NCBI GenBank assembly: GCA_002449955.1
Contig: DJYD01000011.1
Coordinates: 1-10,183, forward strand
From: Lachnospiraceae bacterium UBA6987
GTDB lineage: Bacteria > Bacillota > Clostridia > Lachnospirales > Lachnospiraceae
DNA length: 10,183 bases
Direction: 5' to 3'
Both the position numbers and the translations under genes were made by a program. The notes under the pieces were generated by a model, which was not told the DNA's origin, ran no database searches, and worked only from the letters and a program-made list of their open reading frames with translations. Of the stretch, positions 6,882 through 10,183 are shown piece after piece. Positions within the stretch are counted from its first letter, which is position 1, and every line of letters starts with the position of its first letter.

Positions 6882-6992
6882 ATGCCAGAGCAAAAGACTG
6901 ACATAAAAAGTTTAGCACATACAACGTGGAACTGCAAATATCATATAGTATTTGCGCCAAAATATAGAAGCCTGACATGCATTAAGGGCTGA
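6882..6992 (+). pseudogene. tnpA: tnpA remnant, N-terminal 30 residues of an IS200/IS605 Y1 transposase
   Basis: The ATG follows GGAGG by 6 nt. The first 29 residues read like the start of the TnpA family, with the near-invariant stretch WNCKYHIVFAPKYR at 16-29. The reading frame then continues into unrelated sequence (SLTCIKG) and stops. Family members are about 130-155 residues long and carry an HUH motif and a catalytic tyrosine, all absent here. It is therefore a truncated, inactive copy. Confidence 0.8.
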
Positions 6993-7000
6993 GGATACAT

Positions 7001-7150
7001 ATGCCGGAGACTTCAGAGCCAAAAACTCTGGTCCAGCATCGGTACCCTTCCTTTAGTGCAGTCATGGCACAGGAAAGACCCATCCCGGAATATGTGTCCT
7101 CCGTACCTCCGCAGCAGGCGGAAAGGATGGAACAATATGGAATGGAATAA
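7001..7150 (+). CDS. Small hypothetical protein (49 aa) overlapping the sigma-like gene
   Basis: The ORF starts with ATG 7 nt after a GAGG at 6990-6993 and encodes a Pro- and Gln-containing peptide (MPETSEPKTLVQ to EQYGME). Its stop at 7148-7150 overlaps the proposed start of the sigma-like gene (7137) by 14 nt, an arrangement typical of coupled translation. Codon choice looks like a real gene, and the bases upstream come from the truncated IS junction. No family is recognised. A chance ORF is possible at this length. Confidence 0.45.
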   Translation: MPETSEPKTLVQHRYPSFSAVMAQERPIPEYVSSVPPQQAERMEQYGME

Positions 7151-7649
7151 CGGAAGGGAGCAGAAAATCTTCAACGAAAAAACGGCCGTTCAGAAAAAGC
7201 AAATGCGGAAGGCAGGAATGCCGGAAGAAAAGATCGAGGAGATTTGCACTTATGATCGGAAGGCGCATAACCGGAATCGTGCTTTTGCAGAGCAGACAGT
7301 TAGTCTGGACGCCATCATAGAGAAGCAAGGCTTTAATGATGAGTGGGGTATGAAACCTCTTCTGGAGAAAAACATGCAAGCATTGAGTGTAGAGATGGAG
7401 ATTGATCACAACAGTACTTTCTAGTGGGTCAATGAACTGGAAGATCCCGCATTACTGGAAGCAGTTCTTTCCCTTACGGATCTGCAAAGGGAGCTGATAA
7501 CAAAGATTGTATACAATGGATACTCTCCGACAGAGGTCGCAAAGCTTTGGGGAGTTTCCCAATCAACCATAAGCAGTTGGTGGAACAATATCTGCAATAT
7601 TATTGCAGAGTACAGGTTCGGCAAAGCTGGTAAAAAGCAGAAGAAATGA
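7137..7649 (+). pseudogene. Sigma-factor-like HTH protein interrupted by an in-frame amber codon
   Basis: The first part (95 codons from ATG 7137) is rich in charged residues (REQKIFNEKTAVQKKQMRKAGM, truncated here as REQKIFNEK and KKQMRKAGM) and ends at TAG 7422-7424. The same frame continues with 74 codons to TGA 7647-7649, containing LSLTDLQRELI and the helix-turn-helix YSPTEVAKLWGVSQSTIS, much like region 4 of sigma-70 proteins found in clostridial integrative elements. Similar proteins, as I recall them, have two Trp residues before V(N/E)E(I/L), so TAG followed by TGG suggests a TGG-to-TAG change. A GGAAAGGA precedes the start. The ATG at 7056 is an alternative start without a clear ribosome binding site. 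The result is most likely a nonfunctional gene or two pieces. Confidence 0.65.
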
Positions 7650-7716
7650 TTCGCTGGCCTCAGCGAGAAATTGCCTGATCCACCAAGGACAATCATTCTA
7701 CAAAGCAATAGAAAAC

Positions 7717-7761
7717 CCGGTCAGATTTTGTAAGGATATCCCTCCGTCTGATCGGTTTTTT
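7717..7761 (+). terminator. Intrinsic terminator after the sigma-like pseudogene
   Basis: CCGGTCAGA (7717-7725) pairs with TCTGATCGG (7747-7755) over 9 bp with one G-U pair. The 21-nt loop contains GGATATCC, itself self-complementary. Six T residues follow (7756-7761). Confidence 0.75.
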
Positions 7762-7784
7762 CGTCTTTTGACGTTATTTGTGTT

Positions 7785-7860
7785 CGTTTTTTGAGTCCAA
7801 ACCTGAGGCCAAAGCTAAGTGAAGGTGTGAAAAACCTCCTATTTTCAACGTTTTTTGAGT
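7785..7860 (+). repeat. Pair of 12-bp direct repeats
   Basis: CGTTTTTTGAGT occurs at 7785-7796 and again at 7849-7860, 64 bp apart. Just before the second copy TGAAAA (7828-7833) and TTTTCA (7842-7847) form a short inverted repeat. Their position next to a tRNA 3' fragment fits arm-type recombinase sites, but the low complexity makes chance a real possibility. Confidence 0.45.
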
Positions 7861-7871
7861 GACCCTTCAGA

Positions 7872-7891
7872 TTCAAATCCCTCCTTTTCCG
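7872..7891 (+). pseudogene. 3' fragment of a tRNA gene, probably serine-type, att-like
   Basis: The 20 bases read as a T-loop TTCAAAT (7872-7878), the 3' T-stem strand CCCTC (7879-7883), the 3' acceptor strand CTTTTCC (7884-7890) and discriminator G (7891). The 5 bases before the T-loop (TCAGA) cannot pair with CCCTC, and no GGAAAAG acceptor 5' strand or tRNA body lies upstream. An intrinsic terminator follows immediately, as after a real tRNA gene. The G discriminator and the CCCTC T-stem are common in serine tRNAs. It is best explained as the half-site left by an element integrated at a tRNA 3' end. Confidence 0.6.
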
Positions 7892-7896
7892 CTCTC

Positions 7897-7925
7897 AAAA
7901 ACCGTGGATCTGTCCGCGGTTTTTT
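7897..7925 (+). terminator. Intrinsic terminator after the tRNA fragment
   Basis: CCGTGGA (7902-7908) pairs with TCCGCGG (7913-7919), one G-U pair, around the loop TCTG. The stem is extended by A7897-7901 with T7920-7924. It sits 5 nt after the tRNA fragment and presumably ended the original tRNA transcript. Confidence 0.85.
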
Positions 7926-7927
7926 GC

Positions 7928-7956
7928 TTGACATCGGGGGAAAAAGCGAGTATATC
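7928..7956 (+). promoter_or_regulatory. Promoter of tRNA-Asn
   Basis: A perfect -35 TTGACA (7928-7933) and a -10 TATATC (7951-7956) are separated by 17 nt. Transcription would start near 7963, about 8 nt before the mature tRNA. Confidence 0.8.
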
Positions 7957-7970
7957 TATTCTGTAGACAT

Positions 7971-8042
7971 TCCTCGATAGCTCAATGGCAGAGCACTCGG
8001 CTGTTAACCGAGGTGTTGCAGGTTCGAGCCCTGCTCGGGGAG
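7971..8042 (+). tRNA. tRNA-Asn (GTT anticodon)
   Basis: The sequence folds into a full cloverleaf. The acceptor arm is TCCTCGA (7971-7977) with TCGGGGA (8035-8041), one G-U pair, and discriminator G8042. The D-arm is GCTC/GAGC (7980-7994), the anticodon arm CTCGG/CCGAG (7996-8012) with loop CTGTTAA, and the T-arm GCAGG/CCTGC (8018-8034) with loop TTCGAGC. The anticodon GTT at 8003-8005 reads Asn codons AAC and AAT. CCA is not encoded. It has its own promoter and terminator and is a single-gene unit here. Confidence 0.96.
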
Positions 8043-8048
8043 CGCGAT

Positions 8049-8074
8049 GAGCCCGCCGGAAGGCGGGCTTTTTT
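8049..8074 (+). terminator. Intrinsic terminator of tRNA-Asn
   Basis: GCCCGCC (8051-8057) pairs with GGCGGGC (8062-8068) around GGAA, followed by six T residues. Confidence 0.92.
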
Positions 8075-8140
8075 CGTATGCGGAAAGAAGACCGGGATGC
8101 CTCTGCGGCGCCGAACGAGCCCAGGAAACCCCGAAAGAGA

Positions 8141-8169
8141 TTGACAAATTGACAGGTAAGTGTTACTTT
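8141..8169 (+). promoter_or_regulatory. Promoter of the second ABC operon
   Basis: TTGACA (8141-8146) is followed after 17 nt by TACTTT (8164-8169), with TGt directly before it as an extended -10. A second TTGACA (8149-8154) overlaps the spacer. A TATAGA box at 8169-8174 is closer to consensus but lies 14 or 22 nt from the two -35 boxes. The likely start near 8176 gives a leader of about 135 nt. Confidence 0.6.
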
Positions 8170-8173
8170 ATAG

Positions 8174-8283
8174 ACGGCATTTCTGAAACACGGAACATAG
8201 GGATAAAAGGGGTCTTTTCAGAGACTCCGCCCTCTCTGCGCGAATGCCGTTATTTTATGCACTGAAATGCCCTCGGCATTTCA
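8174..8283 (+). promoter_or_regulatory. Structured 5' leader of the FbpA-like gene, possible cis-regulatory RNA
   Basis: Three helices can form. ACGGCATT (8174-8181) pairs with AATGCCGT (8243-8250). Inside it GGGGTCT (8209-8215) pairs with AGACTCC (8222-8228) around TTTCAG. Downstream TGAAATGCC (8263-8271) pairs with GGCATTTCA (8275-8283) around CTC. The block GGCATTTC occurs at both 8176-8183 and 8275-8282, so the strand GAAATGCC could choose either partner, which allows alternative folds. The long leader and these helices suggest post-transcriptional control. No known riboswitch consensus is recognised, and the first strand is transcribed fully only if the start is at or before 8174. Confidence 0.45.
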
Positions 8284-8310
8284 AATAAAAAAGAAGAAAG
8301 AAGAAAGATT

Positions 8311-9645
8311 ATGAAAAAGCTTCTTGCGATCCTGCTGAGCTGCACGATGATCATCGGTCTTCTTTCTGCCTGCGGCGGCAACGGCGGAACGAACGCTTCC
8401 ACCGAAGCCCCGAGCGAGCAGAGCGAAGTGGACAAGATCATTGCCCAGGCTCAGACCATGACTCTCGAAGAACTGGCCAAGAAAGCCATTGAAGAATCCA
8501 ATGGCAAGACCTTCTACGGCGTAGGCAACTCCAGCCGCGGCAAATCCGCGCTGCCTCTGTTCATCGAGTACCTGCAGACCATCGATCCCAGCTACAAGAT
8601 GGAATTCGAATGGCAGCAGCCCAAAAACAACAAGATCTTCGATCAGCTGACTGCTGACTCCCTGAAGACCACGGGTACCTTTGCGATGACCCTGATCCAG
8701 GACGGCAACCAGATCGAAAGCAAGATGGTACAGCCCGGCATCCTGAAGACCTTCATCCCGAAGGATTGGGCGGACGCCAACAAGACCACCGCTGACGCCT
8801 ACAAGGGCTTCCTGCCGCTGCAGACGCTGAACAAGATCTTCGAATTCAACAACACTGGTTCCAAGACCTACACCAACGTCTGGGATTTCGTTGCTGAAGG
8901 CGAACACGGTCTGTTCATGGACATCGACTCCGAAGTCGTCGGCAAGAACTTCCTGCTGACCCTGACCAAGCCCGAATACGCCAAGATGCTGAAAGAAGCC
9001 TATGATGCTCTGGATGCCTCCAAGAAGGCGTATATCGACACCGCTGTTGCGGCTGTTGAAAAGGATGCCAAGGACCTCGGCCTTGACGAAAACGGCAAGT
9101 ACTCCCTGGCCTGGATCAAGCTCTGGGTCGAAAGCTACAACGCCCAGCCCGATGACGGCCCTATCTGCAACACGCTGGTTGCGAAGTCTGCGACCGATCA
9201 GTTCGGTCTGCTTGTTTACTCCAAGCTGCGCAGCGTTGAAGAGTCCGATCAGGTCTCCAAGAACAACGTGACGGTCGCCGCCTATCAGGACGGCTACACC
9301 GGCTTCGGCGGCTACGGCTACTGCCACTACCTGTTCCTGACCAAGAACAGCCCGCTGCCCTGGACTGCCTGCGCGTTCATCGCCTACATGACCTGCACCG
9401 TCGACGGCTTCTCCGCATGGGGCAAGGATATCGGCGGCTACTCCTCCAACCCGACCGTGGCGGCCGGCACCGAGGAGAAGTATCATCACTCCACCAGCGG
9501 CGGCACGGATTTCCCTGTGCTGAACGACAAGGGTTATGACTGGTGGAAGGATCGTCTGGTCATTGAAGATCCCGAATACTGCGCGAGCGTTGCGTTCTCT
9601 GTCGGTTCCTGGATCGAAATGCTGACGAAATATACGGCCAAATAA
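8311..9645 (+). CDS. FbpA-like type-2 extracellular solute-binding lipoprotein (444 aa)
   Basis: This is a receptor for an ABC importer of the ferric-iron, spermidine and phosphonate type; the substrate is unknown. The signal peptide ends in lipobox LSAC, with Cys21 the likely lipid anchor, followed by a short Gly/Ser/Glu-rich linker. The binding domain begins near TFYGVGNSSRGKSALPLFIEY and has the layout of type-2 periplasmic-binding proteins. Codon use is strongly biased (AAG, AAC, CTG and GAA dominate), unlike the upstream operon, which implies high expression. The start has only a purine-rich AAGAAGAAAG upstream and no canonical AGGAGG, but no better in-frame start agrees with the signal peptide. 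A permease gene follows after a terminator hairpin. Confidence 0.85.
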   Translation: MKKLLAILLSCTMIIGLLSACGGNGGTNASTEAPSEQSEVDKIIAQAQTMTLEELAKKAIEESNGKTFYGVGNSSRGKSALPLFIEYLQTIDPSYKMEFEWQQPKNNKIFDQLTADSLKTTGTFAMTLIQDGNQIESKMVQPGILKTFIPKDWADANKTTADAYKGFLPLQTLNKIFEFNNTGSKTYTNVWDFVAEGEHGLFMDIDSEVVGKNFLLTLTKPEYAKMLKEAYDALDASKKAYIDTAVAAVEKDAKDLGLDENGKYSLAWIKLWVESYNAQPDDGPICNTLVAKSATDQFGLLVYSKLRSVEESDQVSKNNVTVAAYQDGYTGFGGYGYCHYLFLTKNSPLPWTACAFIAYMTCTVDGFSAWGKDIGGYSSNPTVAAGTEEKYHHSTSGGTDFPVLNDKGYDWWKDRLVIEDPEYCASVAFSVGSWIEMLTKYTAK

Positions 9646-9665
9646 TTTCTGCGCAAGCGGATGAC

Positions 9666-9703
9666 GCGGGGCGCCGACCGAACGGCCGGCGTCCTGCTTT
9701 TTT
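9666..9703 (+). terminator. Intrinsic terminator or attenuator between binding protein and permease
   Basis: GGGCGCCG (9669-9676) pairs with CGGCGTCC (9687-9694), one G-U pair. After one A/C mismatch CC/GG closes the loop GAAC. Three further pairs extend the base (9666-9668 with 9695-9697) and six T residues follow. Its place 20 nt after the binding-protein stop mirrors the first ABC operon. Confidence 0.85.
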
Positions 9704-9751
9704 CCCAGATCAGTCTGATACGCATTCCAAAATCATTCCGGAGGGACATAT

Positions 9752-10183
9752 ATGAATACCAGTTCGAATCCCTCGAAAAACCGCTTACGGATCTTCTTCA
9801 ATCATCTGAAGTCCTTCTTCGGCAAGCCGCAGAACACGATCCTTGTGATCATGGGGATCGTCTGCACGATCACGACCTTTGCGCCGATCGTTGCCATCGT
9901 CGAGGACACGCTGAAGATCCATGTGGGGTCGATCGACCAGTACCTGACAGGCAAAACGGAAGGCTTCACCTTCATCAACTACGTCGACCTGTTCACCAGC
10001 CGCATGGCCAAGGCGAATCTGTGGACGCCGCTGCTCAACACAATCGTCATGTCGGTGCTTTCCTGCCTGGTAGCGATCCTCTACGGCGGATTTTTCGCCT
10101 TCCTGGTCACGAGGACCAATCTTCGCTTTAAGAAATACCTGAGTTCGATCTTTATCTTCCCGTACATCATGCCGCAGTGGACG
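9752..10183 (+). CDS. FbpB-like ABC transporter permease, 5' part (144 codons, runs off the window)
   Basis: The frame is open from ATG 9752 to the last base. GGAGGG (9740-9745) lies 6 nt upstream. The first membrane segment is at about residues 29-52 (ILVIMGIVCTITTFAPIVAI), an extracytoplasmic stretch follows, and membrane segments resume around NTIVMSVLSCLVAILYGGFFAF (about 96-117), the beginning of a binding-protein-dependent transport domain. The KYLSSIFIFPYIMPQW end fits the next helix. Given the adjacent FbpA-like lipoprotein, this is probably a large fused permease of the FbpB/ThiP kind. The ATPase would be expected beyond the right edge. Confidence 0.8.
   Translation, partial: MNTSSNPSKNRLRIFFNHLKSFFGKPQNTILVIMGIVCTITTFAPIVAIVEDTLKIHVGSIDQYLTGKTEGFTFINYVDLFTSRMAKANLWTPLLNTIVMSVLSCLVAILYGGFFAFLVTRTNLRFKKYLSSIFIFPYIMPQWT

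Larger units (their letters stand above)
6755..6969 (+). mobile_element. Truncated IS200/IS605-family element, left end and 5' part of tnpA
   Basis: The left end is marked by a terminal hairpin (6760-6782), the kind of structure that Y1 transposases recognise at subterminal positions. A leader and the first codons of tnpA follow. The homology stops soon after the KYHIVFAPKYR motif, and the rest of the transposase, the catalytic residues and the right end are missing. The exact outer boundary is uncertain by several bases, and the inner breakpoint is placed near 6968-6972 because the family-like sequence ends there. Confidence 0.75.
7650..7970. other. Non-coding region with terminators, direct repeats and a tRNA fragment
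   Basis: No gene is seen in these 321 bases. In order they hold a small hairpin TCGCTG-GCCT-CAGCGA (7651-7666) right after the sigma-like stop, a terminator (7717-7761), two copies of a 12-bp direct repeat, a tRNA 3' fragment with its terminator, and the tRNA-Asn promoter. The bases between the first hairpin and the terminator (7667-7716) show nothing I can name. Confidence 0.7.

Noticed and set aside
7422..7424. TAG read as pyrrolysine or another recoded amino acid
   Set aside because: No pylT, PylS or methylamine methyltransferase gene is seen, and the site fits a simple Trp-to-stop mutation in a decaying mobile region.
8190..8215. Partial resemblance to the 3' part of the ykkC/guanidine riboswitch (ACACGG and GGGATAAAAG)
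   Set aside because: The 5' half of that motif and the GAGAG and CCGGG elements are absent, and the proposed transcription start leaves no room for it.
8281..9489. A 402-codon open frame antisense to the FbpA-like gene
   Set aside because: It is a shadow caused by the strong codon bias of the real gene. Its translation is rich in Gly, Val and Gln without recognisable motifs, and the opposite strand encodes a clear lipoprotein.

Overview
The window looks like chromosomal DNA of an anaerobic Gram-positive bacterium, most likely a clostridial Firmicute (Lachnospiraceae or Oscillospiraceae type). This rests on strong AGGAGG ribosome binding sites, lipoprotein-anchored solute-binding proteins with Thr/Pro/Gln-rich linkers, sigma-A-like promoters, short intrinsic terminators and the IS200/IS605 transposase type. 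The assignment is an inference; the window contains no taxonomic marker beyond one tRNA.

Region 1 (1-6750) is a probable metal or metal-chelate uptake and handling locus. A class I SAM methyltransferase (213-1022, minus) is transcribed divergently from a six-gene plus-strand operon. The operon encodes a FecB/BtuF-type lipoprotein, a FecCD-type permease, a FecE-type ATPase, a HypB/CobW-like P-loop GTPase with two CxxC pairs, a second soluble ABC ATPase with an extra N-terminal helical domain, and a DUF4213/DUF364 putative heavy-metal-chelation protein. The last five genes are tightly spaced or overlap, and a strong intrinsic terminator closes the operon. A C-tract/G-tract palindrome lies between the two divergent promoters and touches both proposed -35 boxes, so it is a good operator candidate. 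At the left edge a strong Shine-Dalgarno site marks the start of another minus-strand gene.

Region 2 (about 6750-7970) is mobile-element debris. It holds the left end and first codons of an IS200/IS605 tnpA, a 49-codon ORF overlapping a sigma-factor-like HTH gene that is interrupted by an in-frame amber codon, a terminator, a pair of 12-bp direct repeats, and a 20-nt fragment matching the 3' end of a serine-type tRNA followed directly by its own terminator. The fragment reads like one end (att) of an integrated element.

Region 3 (7928-10183) starts with an intact tRNA-Asn with its own promoter and terminator. A structured 5' leader and a second ABC import operon follow: a strongly codon-biased FbpA-like type-2 solute-binding lipoprotein, an intrinsic terminator, and the first 144 codons of an FbpB-like permease that runs off the right edge. 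In both ABC operons a terminator hairpin separates the binding-protein gene from the permease gene, an arrangement that would yield excess binding protein.
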